Of a stretch of DNA of 64,000 bases, positions 34,124 to 42,567 are shown piece by piece. The DNA comes from Neolewinella agarilytica. GTDB lineage: Bacteria > Bacteroidota > Bacteroidia > Chitinophagales > Saprospiraceae. Where the stretch lies: contig NZ_FOFB01000020.1 in assembly GCF_900110645.1 (NCBI RefSeq), positions 62,001 through 126,000 of the forward strand, read 5' to 3'. Each line of letters starts with the position of its first letter. Position 1 is the stretch's first letter. The notes under the pieces are model-generated. The model was not told where the DNA came from, did no database searches, and worked only from the letters and a program-made list of their open reading frames with translations. The position numbers were made by a program, and so were the translations under genes.

Positions 34124-34348
34124 ATGTTTTCCTTCTTCAACGAATCAAAGCCTGCTTCAGTCATTGAAGTCACTGGCGGGGTCGCCATCGGAATCTTCGT
34201 TACTTACATAATGACTTACGCACCGGAGATATTCTCCAGTGCGCATTCCATTGATTTCAGCTATTTAAGTAATCTCTTATTGCTGGGCATTCCCGTAATA
34301 ATTTACGGGTGGTTTCAGAGCGAAAAAGTCCGTCAGCGGGCCCGCTGA
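34124..34348 (+). CDS. Small two-helix membrane protein
   Basis: A 74-residue product from ATG 34124. Two hydrophobic segments are visible, VIEVTGGVAIGIFVTYIMTY and LLLLGIPVIIYGWF, and the end is basic (SEKVRQRAR). No family is recognised. It ends 2 bp before the convergent lipoprotein gene, and intact hydrophobic design supports coding. It could be spurious. Confidence 0.45.
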   Translation: MFSFFNESKPASVIEVTGGVAIGIFVTYIMTYAPEIFSSAHSIDFSYLSNLLLLGIPVIIYGWFQSEKVRQRAR

Positions 34349-34350
34349 AA

Positions 34351-35211
34351 TCACTCGACAATGCTGGCTGCGGCGGGTTTGTCAAAGGCCTCGTCAGCAG
34401 TGTCCGGCTTAAAGGAGTAGTCCGATACCGTGATGTTGGTAATCACCTCGGTTGGTTTGTCTGACCAGCGTGTGGTATAACCCGTTGGGAGCGTTATGCC
34501 ATCTACGGTAGTTTTACCATTAAGGACCATGAATTTCTCCGGCAGGTGGCCTCCGTTCGGGAAGAAGCCGCTGTAGGAAACGATGTAGTTGAGAGCGTCC
34601 ATTTGCTTGGTCTCGGGGTGAAGCCAAAGGATGTAATAGTCCTGGTCTGCATCACCGATACCTTCTCCGTAAGTAACCTTGACGCGGTGGTAGCTCGTTC
34701 CTTCCCAGTCTGCGTCTTCGATTTGCTCGAAGAAAATGCCCTCGTCGGCCAATACGAAGGGTAGCCCGACGAAGTAATAGGGCGTGAGGCTCCAAAAACG
34801 TGCATTCACGCTCAGGTCTGCATCCGCAGGTAGCTTCCAGGCTTCTTTTCCATCGAAGCCATAGCTCATCCCTTCCTGATCCGCTGACTGGTGAACGGCT
34901 CTGGCGTTGACATAATCGTTAAGGATATAAGAATCCCGGATGGTTTTGTCTTTCTCCGTAGGCCGGTAATTGAAACGGTAGTAGAGTGGACTTTGGGCGT
35001 ACCACTTCTCCAGACCGCCATGCGCATTGATGGCTGCGAGAATAAGCTGGCTGGCGGTTGATTTTTGAAGCCTGTTCTCTGCCGCTGCAATACGATCAGC
35101 AAAGGGAGAGGTAGCCTCGGCTACCGGTGTTTCTTCAGCGGTACTTTCAGCAGTGTTTGTTTCACAAGCAGTGAAAACCAGAAAAGGGAGTAGAAAAAGT
35201 AGAACTCTCAT
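34351..35211 (-). CDS. Lipoprotein, DUF6503-like
   Basis: A 286-residue lipoprotein from the ATG at 35209-35211. The signal peptide RVLLFLLPFLVFTAC ends with lipobox FTAC (Cys16). After a low-complexity Ala/Thr/Glu linker comes a domain with AAINAHGGLEKWYAQSPLYY, ARFWSLTPYYFVGLPFVLAD and YILWLHPETKQMDALNYIV. These match the DUF6503 pattern of Bacteroidota outer-membrane-associated lipoproteins that resemble LolA/LolB-like half-barrels. Function is unknown. It follows the Dps-like gene on the same strand but behind a strong terminator, so it is transcribed separately. Confidence 0.75.
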   Translation of the reverse strand: MRVLLFLLPFLVFTACETNTAESTAEETPVAEATSPFADRIAAAENRLQKSTASQLILAAINAHGGLEKWYAQSPLYYRFNYRPTEKDKTIRDSYILNDYVNARAVHQSADQEGMSYGFDGKEAWKLPADADLSVNARFWSLTPYYFVGLPFVLADEGIFFEQIEDADWEGTSYHRVKVTYGEGIGDADQDYYILWLHPETKQMDALNYIVSYSGFFPNGGHLPEKFMVLNGKTTVDGITLPTGYTTRWSDKPTEVITNITVSDYSFKPDTADEAFDKPAAASIVE

Positions 35212-35295
35212 AGAATTATTTTTTGGAGTAACCCATCGGGTGGCGAGGCGTTCGCTTCGATCGGAGAAAAAGTCGCTTGCGGACATTATGTAATG

Positions 35296-35339
35296 AAAAA
35301 CCGCCACCCCCAAACAGGGGAGTGGCGGTTTAATTTTTT
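35296..35339. terminator. Bidirectional intrinsic terminator between the Dps-like and lipoprotein genes
   Basis: A 10-bp perfect stem AAACCGCCAC / GTGGCGGTTT (35298-35307, 35322-35331) has further C/G pairing toward the loop. It has TTTTTT on its right side and AAAAA on its left. It serves the minus-strand Dps-like gene, which ends at 35362. Confidence 0.9.
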
Positions 35340-35361
35340 CGGACCCTGAGGTCGGTTAATT

Positions 35362-35922
35362 TCAGTTAGCGTGAGCTTCTTTGGCGGTATGCAAAAAGCC
35401 GACGGTAAGACTGTCTTCTCCGAGGAAGTGCTCCAGGTGGTGGCAGCGGTCTTCGATTTTGAAGAGCATGCTTTCCAGCATTGATTTTGTGCCAAAGTCC
35501 TCCACTTCAAAGGCCTTTTTAATGGACTTACGGAACTCTTCGGCGATCTTCCGTTCGTTCTTCATGTTATTCTTAAAGGCGTCGCGAATGTGCATGACGT
35601 CTTCGGATTCCTGTTCGATGTAGGCCAGATCGACGTACTTTTCAAGACGGGTGGTTGGGGTGTAGCCCAACAGCGTCATTCTTTCTGCCAGTGCATCCAA
35701 CTGCAGGTTTACCTCTTCGTAGTGCTTCTGCAGGAAAACATGGATGTCATGAAACTGAGGCCCTTCCACCATCCAGTGGTGCTTGTGGTACTGAGCGTAC
35801 ATGATCCACATTGCGGCGAGGTGCTTGTCCAGATGAGAGGCCATCTCTTTACAGGCTTCATCACTAAGACCTACAGGGTTTCCTTCGTATTCGGATTTTT
35901 TACGCAACTTTCTCATAAACAT
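35362..35922 (-). CDS. Dps-like ferritin
   Basis: About 186 residues from the ATG at 35922; another in-frame ATG at 35976 adds an unlikely Cys/Pro-rich leader. The four-helix ferritin-like signature includes the ferroxidase-type segment YAQYHKHHWMVEGPQFHDIHVFLQKHYEEV (given here as one conserved block near residues 44-73), followed by LDALAERMTLLG. Dps proteins oxidise and store iron at dimer interfaces and protect DNA from peroxide, usually in starvation or oxidative stress. The usual 'NWNVKG' is HHWMVEG here, a permitted variant. No OxyR/PerR-type site was identified. Confidence 0.85.
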   Translation of the reverse strand: MFMRKLRKKSEYEGNPVGLSDEACKEMASHLDKHLAAMWIMYAQYHKHHWMVEGPQFHDIHVFLQKHYEEVNLQLDALAERMTLLGYTPTTRLEKYVDLAYIEQESEDVMHIRDAFKNNMKNERKIAEEFRKSIKKAFEVEDFGTKSMLESMLFKIEDRCHHLEHFLGEDSLTVGFLHTAKEAHAN

Positions 35923-36233
35923 TGTTTTTGGTTCTTCCTTAGTACGGAAGCAGAGAAGGGGATGTTCGTTGAGCATATTGCTTTTTTACCTTTTACTGCT
36001 CCTGCGGTAGCGCCCAAGCCCGGGAATGTGGACGGTAGACTTTAGCTCTGTTGGTGATCTGCTGTACTATCAGGCGGGCTTTCTCCGGGCTGACATTATT
36101 CTTCCGCTCATGGCAGCGTTCAGTAAGGGCCTGACGTTAAAGGTCTCTAAAGGCGCTTGAAAAGTGAAACTTGGTTACCTTGCCAGCACTTTACCGTCAG
36201 AAGACTGCATTGATCTCACGAAATTCCCCAAAA

Positions 36234-37061
36234 ATGAGCCGTTTAAGATTAGCCATTCTGGATTTATACAACGGTATCCCTAATCAGGGGATGCGCTGCA
36301 TTCGTGAAATTGTGGAGCAATTTGCTGACCGCCTTGATTATGATGTCTTCGATGTGCGTGCAGAAGGTAAATTGCCTGACCTGAGCTATGACGTTTTCAT
36401 CAGTTCCGGAGGCCCGGGTGATCCGCTCGATGGTGAAGGAGAAGGCGGCTGGCAGGAAAACTGGAACGAATGGTTGGAAGGTGTGCATCAGCACAACCTG
36501 GCCAATGAGAAGAAGAAATTCGTATTCTTTATTTGCCACAGCTTTCAGATGGCCGTTCACCACTTTAAACTGGCTCAGGTGGTTGCCCGGCGGGGGATCT
36601 CCTTCGGTACGTTTCCCATCAGGCCGACCAAAGCAGGTAAGCAGGATATTCTTTTTGCCGACTTAGAAGATCCTTTCTGGGCGGCGGATTTCCGCCGCTT
36701 TCAGGCTATCCAACCCAATGAGAACCGACTGCAGGAAATTGGTGCTGAAATTTTAGCACTGGAAAAAATTCGCCCGCACGTCAAATTAGAAAGAGCAATT
36801 ATGGCCATGCGCTGGAGCGATGAAATGGTTGGTGTTCAGTTTCACCCTGAGGCAGACGCTGAAGGGATGCTGGCCCACTTCAGTCGCCCGGACATCAAAC
36901 TGGAAGTAATTGCTGAACATGGCCGGGACAAGTGGATGCAGATGATGGAAGACCTCTCCGATCCGGAGCGTATTCGTAAAACTCACGACGCTATTCTTCC
37001 AGGCTTTATTACGCGGGCTATCCTGAGCCTGACCGTAAGTGAACCAGCTGAAAAGGCCTGA
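36234..37061 (+). CDS. Type 1 glutamine amidotransferase-like protein
   Basis: A 275-residue class I GATase-fold protein from ATG 36234. The nucleophile elbow is FFICHSFQMA (C101), and the His-Glu part of the triad is in VGVQFHPEADAEG. An early SSGGPGDPLDGEG loop matches the GATase oxyanion strand. It probably uses glutamine hydrolysis for an unidentified acceptor, since the usual synthetase partner is not adjacent. Alternatives include stand-alone gamma-glutamyl hydrolases or GMP-synthase-like amidotransferases. The 257-bp upstream region is shared divergently with the Dps-like gene. Confidence 0.8.
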   Translation: MSRLRLAILDLYNGIPNQGMRCIREIVEQFADRLDYDVFDVRAEGKLPDLSYDVFISSGGPGDPLDGEGEGGWQENWNEWLEGVHQHNLANEKKKFVFFICHSFQMAVHHFKLAQVVARRGISFGTFPIRPTKAGKQDILFADLEDPFWAADFRRFQAIQPNENRLQEIGAEILALEKIRPHVKLERAIMAMRWSDEMVGVQFHPEADAEGMLAHFSRPDIKLEVIAEHGRDKWMQMMEDLSDPERIRKTHDAILPGFITRAILSLTVSEPAEKA

Positions 37062-37202
37062 TCTGACTACATACATTTTACCGATCATTTTTGATAGTTG
37101 TCGCCTTCCGACCAGACCTTCTGATGGAAGATACGTAAAGACAACTCTGCGAAAGCGTCGATGTTGATCAAGTGAATTCTGTTTAATTATCCCTCATTTT
37201 CC

Positions 37203-37451
37203 ATGCCTCGTTCTTCCCGTCGCCACTTGCTGGTATTTCTTATTCTGCTGTTATTCACCCTGGTTTTTGCCGGTTTTCTGGCGGTAGCGGCTTACTACTA
37301 TTTCACGGGTGCAGAGAACGTAACCATAAAATCCTTCGCTCCGGGCCTGCCCGCTGTTTACCTGGGTTTTATGGCCCGGAAAGAATGGAGAGGAATGCAG
37401 GCTATGCGTAAAATGGAGGCAAGAAAACGCAGGTTGGAGTCTGCGCAATAG
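37203..37451 (+). CDS. Small membrane protein
   Basis: An 82-residue protein with a basic N-terminus (MPRSSRRH). One long hydrophobic stretch LLVFLILLLFTLVFAGFLAV may span once; a second weaker segment is near LPAVYLGF. The C-terminus is strongly basic and helical (MRKMEARKRRLESAQ). No family is recognised. It sits alone 141 bp after the amidotransferase gene and 60 bp before the pullulanase gene. Confidence 0.55.
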   Translation: MPRSSRRHLLVFLILLLFTLVFAGFLAVAAYYYFTGAENVTIKSFAPGLPAVYLGFMARKEWRGMQAMRKMEARKRRLESAQ

Positions 37452-37511
37452 GGGAGGAACCCACGAATTGAGGTTACAACATTACCTTTAGGACCTGAAC
37501 TCCTATCGGCT

Positions 37512-39527
37512 ATGCGAATTTACCTGTCTGCGTATTGGCGCAGGATTACCTTTCTCCTTTTTCCGTTCGCTTTTTTTGCCTGTCAAGAAGATCTGCCCGT
37601 GTACGATTCCTTTGCTGAATACCCCGTTTATGCTTTTGATGATCTGGGGATGGTTTACACTCCGGAAGCCACAAGTTTCAAACTCTGGTCGCCAACGGCG
37701 AAGGCCGTTCGCTTGAGGTTATACGATTCGGATGACCCCGCGGCTACTCCCCGAAGTACGCAGAAGATGAAAGAAGTGGACGGTGCCTGGTCATATACGG
37801 CTGAAGGTGACCTGGATGGCACCTATTATACTTTCCAGATTAAGCAAAATGGCCGCTGGCTACCAGAGGATACCGACCCTTACGCCCGGGCTGTAGGGAC
37901 GAACGGAGCAAGAGCTCAGGTCATTAACCTGGCGGACACCGACCCGGAAGACTGGGACACCGACATCCGGCCGGCTCTGGCTTCGCCAACGGACGCCGTC
38001 ATCTATGAATTACACCTAAGAGACATAAGTCTCGATCCCCGATCCGGTATAATGCATAAAGGTAAGTTCCTGGGACTTACGGAGACGGGAACCACCACCC
38101 CGCAGGGTGACGCTACGGGCCTGGACCATCTCAAAGAACTTGGCGTTACTCACGTACATCTGCTGCCAAGTTTTGACTTTATGAGCGTCAATGAAGCACA
38201 GCCCGAGGTGCCACAATTTAACTGGGGATACGACCCCCAAAACTATAACGTGCCAGAAGGGAGTTACGCTACCGACCCTTCCGATGGCCGGGTTCGCATC
38301 CGCGAGTTTAAGCAGATGGTGTTGGCTCTGCACCGTGCGGGGATTCGGGTGATCATGGATGTCGTATACAATCACACCGGCCGCAGTGAAGACAGTCATT
38401 TTCAAAACCTGATTCCGGATTATTTCTACCGCTTCAACGAAGATGGAACAATGAGCAACGCCAGTGGCTGTGGTAACGAAATTGCCAGTGACCGGCCGAT
38501 GGTGCGCAAATACATCCGGGAATCCGTAGAATACTGGGCCCGGGAATATCACATCGATGGTTTTCGCTTTGACCTGATGGGCATTCATGATATCCCGACG
38601 ATGAATGAGGTCAGCCAGGCACTGCACGCCATTGAGCCTTCAATTCTGGTTTACGGGGAGGGTTGGACGGCGGGCGACAGCCCGCTGCCAGACTCCCTCA
38701 AAGCGCTCAAAGCCAATACGCCTGAGTTGATAAATATCGCAGCCTTTAGCGATGATCTTCGGGACGGACTGAAGGGTAGCGTATTTAACCACGAAGAAAA
38801 AGGCTTCGTTTCGGGGGCTAAGGGTAAAGAAATGTCCATCCGCTTCGGGGTGGTTGGATCTACGCAGCACCCGCAAATCAATTATGACAGCGTCAACTAT
38901 TCCAATGCGCCCTGGGCCAAAGAACCTTCGCAGTGCATCAATTATGTAAGCTGCCACGATAATCATACGCTTTGGGACCGACTGGCGATCAGCAACGGCA
39001 AAGACGTCCCCAGCCGGCGGGAACAAATGCATCGACTTGCGTTAGCGGTCGTACTGACCAGTCAGGGCATTCCGTTCTTACACGCCGGCAGTGAAATGTG
39101 CCGTACGAAAAACGGTAACGAAAACAGTTATAACTCCGGAGACGGGGTGAATGCGATCCGCTGGAACGGGAAACGAGCCCATAAGATTACCTATGAATAT
39201 GTCCGCGGTCTGATCGCTCTACGAAAAGCTCACCCGGCCTTCAGGATGGGGGAAACAGATTTGATTAGCCGCCATCTGACTTTTATTGATACTCCGGACG
39301 AACAGTTAGTCGCCTACCGAATTCAGCAAGCTCCGAATGATGATTGGGCAGATATTGTAGTGGCCTTCAACGGTTCCGGTCAGGCGCAGCGGGTACCACT
39401 GCCTGCGGGAAATTGGTCTCTCGTGGTTAATGGCCGTACCGTAAATCCTGAAGGAATTGGTGGCACGCAGACAGAATGGACTTACCTGAATGGAGGCGCA
39501 GCAGCGGTGTTGAGGTTAGTGAACTGA
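37512..39527 (+). CDS. pulA: Type I pullulanase (GH13), lipoprotein
   Basis: A 671-residue secreted debranching enzyme. The signal and lipobox are FLLFPFAFFAC (Cys at about 24). An N-terminal CBM48-like domain (TSFKLWSPTAKAVRLRLY) leads into a GH13 barrel. The type I pullulanase signature is FNWGYDPQNYNVPEGSY. Catalytic residues in the GH13 layout are D354 (FRFDLMGIHD), E383 (VYGEGW) and D483 (SCHDNH). It hydrolyses alpha-1,6 branches of pullulan or glycogen-type glucans, probably at the cell surface. A LacI-family regulator lies 1.2 kb away and could control it (inference). Confidence 0.93.
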   Translation: MRIYLSAYWRRITFLLFPFAFFACQEDLPVYDSFAEYPVYAFDDLGMVYTPEATSFKLWSPTAKAVRLRLYDSDDPAATPRSTQKMKEVDGAWSYTAEGDLDGTYYTFQIKQNGRWLPEDTDPYARAVGTNGARAQVINLADTDPEDWDTDIRPALASPTDAVIYELHLRDISLDPRSGIMHKGKFLGLTETGTTTPQGDATGLDHLKELGVTHVHLLPSFDFMSVNEAQPEVPQFNWGYDPQNYNVPEGSYATDPSDGRVRIREFKQMVLALHRAGIRVIMDVVYNHTGRSEDSHFQNLIPDYFYRFNEDGTMSNASGCGNEIASDRPMVRKYIRESVEYWAREYHIDGFRFDLMGIHDIPTMNEVSQALHAIEPSILVYGEGWTAGDSPLPDSLKALKANTPELINIAAFSDDLRDGLKGSVFNHEEKGFVSGAKGKEMSIRFGVVGSTQHPQINYDSVNYSNAPWAKEPSQCINYVSCHDNHTLWDRLAISNGKDVPSRREQMHRLALAVVLTSQGIPFLHAGSEMCRTKNGNENSYNSGDGVNAIRWNGKRAHKITYEYVRGLIALRKAHPAFRMGETDLISRHLTFIDTPDEQLVAYRIQQAPNDDWADIVVAFNGSGQAQRVPLPAGNWSLVVNGRTVNPEGIGGTQTEWTYLNGGAAAVLRLVN

Positions 39528-39593
39528 TTCATTAGGTCGATTTTCCAGCTATTCACTATCAATCTATCAATCTATCGCTCTACCTTCGCGTTC

Positions 39594-40769
39594 ATGTCCA
39601 GCAAGTACGAACAAAGAGGCGTCTCCGCCACCAAATCCGAAGTCCACGAAGCCATTAAAGGCATGGACAAAGGCCTTTACCCTAAAGCTTTTTGTAAAAT
39701 TCTCCCTGATGTGGTCGGCGGTAGCGATGACTGGGTCAATATCATGCACGCTGACACGGCCGGCACGAAAACCAGTCTTGCTTACCTCTACTGGAAAGAA
39801 ACCGGGGACTTGTCCGTTTGGGAAGGCATCGTTCAGGATAGCCTGGTGATGAACCTCGATGATATGGGCTGTGTCGGTGCCGTAGATAATATTTTGATCT
39901 CCTCTACGATTGGTCGGAACAAAAACCGCATTCCGGGAGAAGTGCTGGCCACCATCATTCAGGGAGCTAAGAAGTTTGCCGATACGATGGCAGAACAGGG
40001 AGTAGGCCTTCACCTGACCGGCGGAGAAACCGCCGATGTGGGAGACATCGTTCGCACCATTGACGTAGGCTTCACCACCTTCGCCCGCCTGCCCCGTAAG
40101 CAGCTCGTCATCAATGACATCAAACCCGGTCATGTGATTGTGGGCCTGGCCAGCTACGGTCAGGCTACTTATGAGACAGCCTACAACGGCGGCATGGGCT
40201 CAAATGGCCTGACGAGTGCCCGCCATGATGTGTTCAAGCACGATTACGCGGACAAATACCCCGAAAGCTTTGATCCGGAAGTGCCCCGCTCTGTAATCTA
40301 TACGGGAAGCCGCTCGCTGACGGAACAAGTTGATATTGGAGGTGGTAAAACGATGGCTGCCGGAAAGCTTGTCCTGAGCCCCACCAGAACTTACCTGCCG
40401 GTACTGAAAGTTTTACTCGATCAGCTGCAGCCACACATCGCTGGCCTGATCCATTGCACTGGCGGAGCCCAGACCAAAGTGGTGAAGTTTATCGAAGGCG
40501 TCCGGGTAGTAAAGAACAACTTCCTCCCCGTCCCGCCATTGTTTGATCTCATCCGCAAAGAAAGCGGTACGGACTGGCGGGAAATGTACCAGGTCTTCAA
40601 CATGGGGCATCGCCTGGAGGTGTACCTGCCCGAGGAGCACGCGCAGTCTGTGCTGGACATTGCCGCCAGTTTCAATATCGATGCCACGGTGGTTGGCTTT
40701 GTGGAGGCGGCTGATCAGGCAAGCGTCCGCTTGCATACACCGGCCGGAGTGGAGGATTACTTTGAGTAA
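39594..40769 (+). CDS. purM: Phosphoribosylformylglycinamidine cyclo-ligase (AIR synthetase)
   Basis: A 391-residue PurM of the longer Bacteroidota type. Signatures include the early HADTAGTKTSLAYLYW, LDDMGCVGAVDNILISSTIGRN, LHLTGGETADVGDIV and the late GLIHCTGGAQTKV. It makes aminoimidazole ribonucleotide from FGAM with ATP, the fifth step of purine synthesis, in the cytosol. A TACCTTCG box about 10 bp before the ATG resembles a -7 element very close to the start. It is convergent with the LacI-family gene, only 5 bp apart. Confidence 0.95.
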   Translation: MSSKYEQRGVSATKSEVHEAIKGMDKGLYPKAFCKILPDVVGGSDDWVNIMHADTAGTKTSLAYLYWKETGDLSVWEGIVQDSLVMNLDDMGCVGAVDNILISSTIGRNKNRIPGEVLATIIQGAKKFADTMAEQGVGLHLTGGETADVGDIVRTIDVGFTTFARLPRKQLVINDIKPGHVIVGLASYGQATYETAYNGGMGSNGLTSARHDVFKHDYADKYPESFDPEVPRSVIYTGSRSLTEQVDIGGGKTMAAGKLVLSPTRTYLPVLKVLLDQLQPHIAGLIHCTGGAQTKVVKFIEGVRVVKNNFLPVPPLFDLIRKESGTDWREMYQVFNMGHRLEVYLPEEHAQSVLDIAASFNIDATVVGFVEAADQASVRLHTPAGVEDYFE

Positions 40770-40774
40770 GCGCT

Positions 40775-41815
40775 TTACTTCGTCGCTGAACTTTCCCGGA
40801 CTACTATCTCCGGCATCAGGACCAACTGGTCATTCGGATGCTCCTCATCTTCCTTACTGGTGATCGCCTTAATGGCGCGCCTGGAAGCAATTCTACCCAT
40901 GGTAATGGGCTGTTGATCCACACTCGAAAGGGTAGGGGAAACGAGTTCATTAAAAGGCTCATTGGAAAAGCCCATAAAGGCAATGTCTTCGGGTACCCGC
41001 AGGCCTCGCCTGCGGGCTGCCTTCATCCCGCTTACGGCGCTGAAGTCACTGGCACTGAAGATGGCCTCCGGGCGGGGACTACGTTTCCAGAGTTCCTCAA
41101 AGGCTTCTTCGCCACTATCAAAATGGGAAACGATCTCGAGTACAGAATCGTCGTTTACTTCCAGTCCTGCTTCTTTCATCGCGTCCAGATAACCCAGATA
41201 CCGGTTGCGGTAAATGTGGAGATGTTGCGGGCCCCGCAGGTGGGCAATGCGTTTATACCCCTGATCAATGAGGTGTTTAGTGGCAGCATAACCGCCCTGC
41301 CGATCATCAATTATGACGGCGGGGACAACTTCCAGGGAGGTCGGGACATTATCGAAAAACTGAATGGGAAAGCCAGAGCTGATGAGCTTCTCGTAGAGTT
41401 TCAGGTTGTCTCCGGTGTCCTTCGCAATGGAAATAAGTAAGCCGTCGACCTGCAGCCCCCGCAGGGTGTCTACCATCTCGCGTTCCCGTTCTGAGGAGTC
41501 AAAACTTTGGCAAACAATTACGCGAAAACCCGCCTCGTCAGCCTCTTCTTCGATTCCTCTGATCACCCGACCGAAAAAAGCCCGGTCGATGGCGGGTACA
41601 ATTACACCTAGTGTGTTACTTCGCCCACGCCGGAGAGCAGCGGCAATGAAATTGGGTTGATAATTCATCTCCAGTGCTTTGGCTTTCACCAATTCCCTGG
41701 TTTTTTTACTGACCGCCAGGTTATTATTCAGCGCTCTGCTAACGGTTGAAGCATTTAGCCCCAACTCGTAAGCAATATCATGAATCGTGGTTTTATCTGA
41801 TTTTTTCTTAGACAT
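40775..41815 (-). CDS. LacI-family transcriptional regulator
   Basis: A 346-residue regulator. The N-terminal helix-turn-helix is TTIHDIAYELGLNASTVSRALNNN, followed by the hinge YQPNFIAAALRRG. A periplasmic-binding-protein-like sensor domain has NTLGVIVPAIDRAFFGRVIRG, then GLLISI, then GFSNEPFNELVSPTLSSVDQQP near the end. Such proteins repress or activate sugar genes and respond to a sugar ligand. A 9-bp palindrome (40996-41016) lies inside its own coding region. The nearest sugar gene is the pullulanase. Two copies of the dispersed motif lie in its upstream region. Confidence 0.93.
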   Translation of the reverse strand: MSKKKSDKTTIHDIAYELGLNASTVSRALNNNLAVSKKTRELVKAKALEMNYQPNFIAAALRRGRSNTLGVIVPAIDRAFFGRVIRGIEEEADEAGFRVIVCQSFDSSEREREMVDTLRGLQVDGLLISIAKDTGDNLKLYEKLISSGFPIQFFDNVPTSLEVVPAVIIDDRQGGYAATKHLIDQGYKRIAHLRGPQHLHIYRNRYLGYLDAMKEAGLEVNDDSVLEIVSHFDSGEEAFEELWKRSPRPEAIFSASDFSAVSGMKAARRRGLRVPEDIAFMGFSNEPFNELVSPTLSSVDQQPITMGRIASRRAIKAITSKEDEEHPNDQLVLMPEIVVRESSATK

Positions 41816-41990
41816 ATCTGGTCGTAAAACTTGGCTGGCTTAGCAGAAGCCAAGATAGGGTAAGCAAATCATCGCAATCGGTTTCAGGCGGGCAATAATC
41901 TCAAAGAGTCGTATTAAAGGCTTTTTCAGGTACTCACACTACTCTTGACCAGGCTGTTTCATGCTGACGGATAAAGATACCGTGTTTTTT

Positions 41991-42010
41991 GCGCGGCCGC
42001 AGGTGCAGGG
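41991..42010 (-). repeat. Dispersed GC-rich motif (toward the LacI gene)
   Basis: GCGCGGCCGCAGGTGCAGGG, one change from the consensus core. In the CTGCACC-first direction it reads toward the LacI-family start, 176 bp away. Confidence 0.75.
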
Positions 42011-42034
42011 AAAGGTTGTGAGTAGCAAATGCAT

Positions 42035-42379
42035 TTAAGAGTTGAGTCTACCTGCTGCCGCTCCCTGATTAGCGTTCAGAGCAATATCGCCTGAACGCTG
42101 TGCGCTGAAATTACAGTCGGGAAAGGTTTTCCCGTCTTTCCATTTTTTGGCTTGGAGGAGCAGGGGAAGCTTTTGTGGCAAAGCATTCATTTCTGGCCTG
42201 AAACCAGGCATTAATTGCCATGTAATCAGCTGATGAATAGCCCAGGCTGCCATCGTGAGCCGGCCAACGGCGGTTAGCCCTGAGGCATGGGGCAACTCCC
42301 ATTGCTCTTTCAGCCCTGCCTGCACCTGCGTTTGCGCCTCATCATCGGTAAGCAAGTTGCGCCAAAATCCAATATTCAC
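42035..42379 (-). CDS. Possible hypothetical protein
   Basis: A 114-residue frame with a GTG start at 42377-42379. Composition is plausible (Trp, Lys and Gln present; segment HQLITWQLMPGFRPEMNALPQKLP), but no family is recognised. Residues about 14-20 (AQTQVQAG) are encoded by the dispersed motif copy at 42319-42338, which argues that at least the N-terminal part may be intergenic sequence read by chance. Confidence 0.3.
   Translation of the reverse strand: MNIGFWRNLLTDDEAQTQVQAGLKEQWELPHASGLTAVGRLTMAAWAIHQLITWQLMPGFRPEMNALPQKLPLLLQAKKWKDGKTFPDCNFSAQRSGDIALNANQGAAAGRLNS
42319..42338 (+). repeat. Dispersed GC-rich motif (toward the TonB receptor)
   Basis: CCTGCACCTGCGTTTGCGCC on the plus strand, inverted relative to the copy at 41991. 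It reads toward the receptor gene start about 230 bp downstream. Confidence 0.7.
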
Positions 42380-42567
42380 GTCTTTGCCTTCACCATTCCA
42401 TCCGTGTTTGCTTACTTTTGCCGGCCTAACACCCTCCCTTACTCATATTGTTTGTCGGCTAACAGTCTTCCGTGGACTTATGGCTTTAATATGTTGTTCG
42501 GGTGTGTCACTTTTGTATTTCAGAAAACCACCTCGGTTTTTCCGCACTAGTATTAAACTGCTCAGGA

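Larger units (their letters stand above)
41816..42567. other. 752-bp divergent region with an inverted pair of the dispersed motif
   Basis: It separates the LacI-family gene and the TonB-receptor gene. Motif copies at 41991-42010 and 42319-42338 face outward toward the two genes, repeating the arrangement seen between ffh and the OmpA gene. TACTTTTG at 42413-42420 is a candidate -7 box for the receptor. One possible small minus-strand gene is described separately. Confidence 0.6.
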
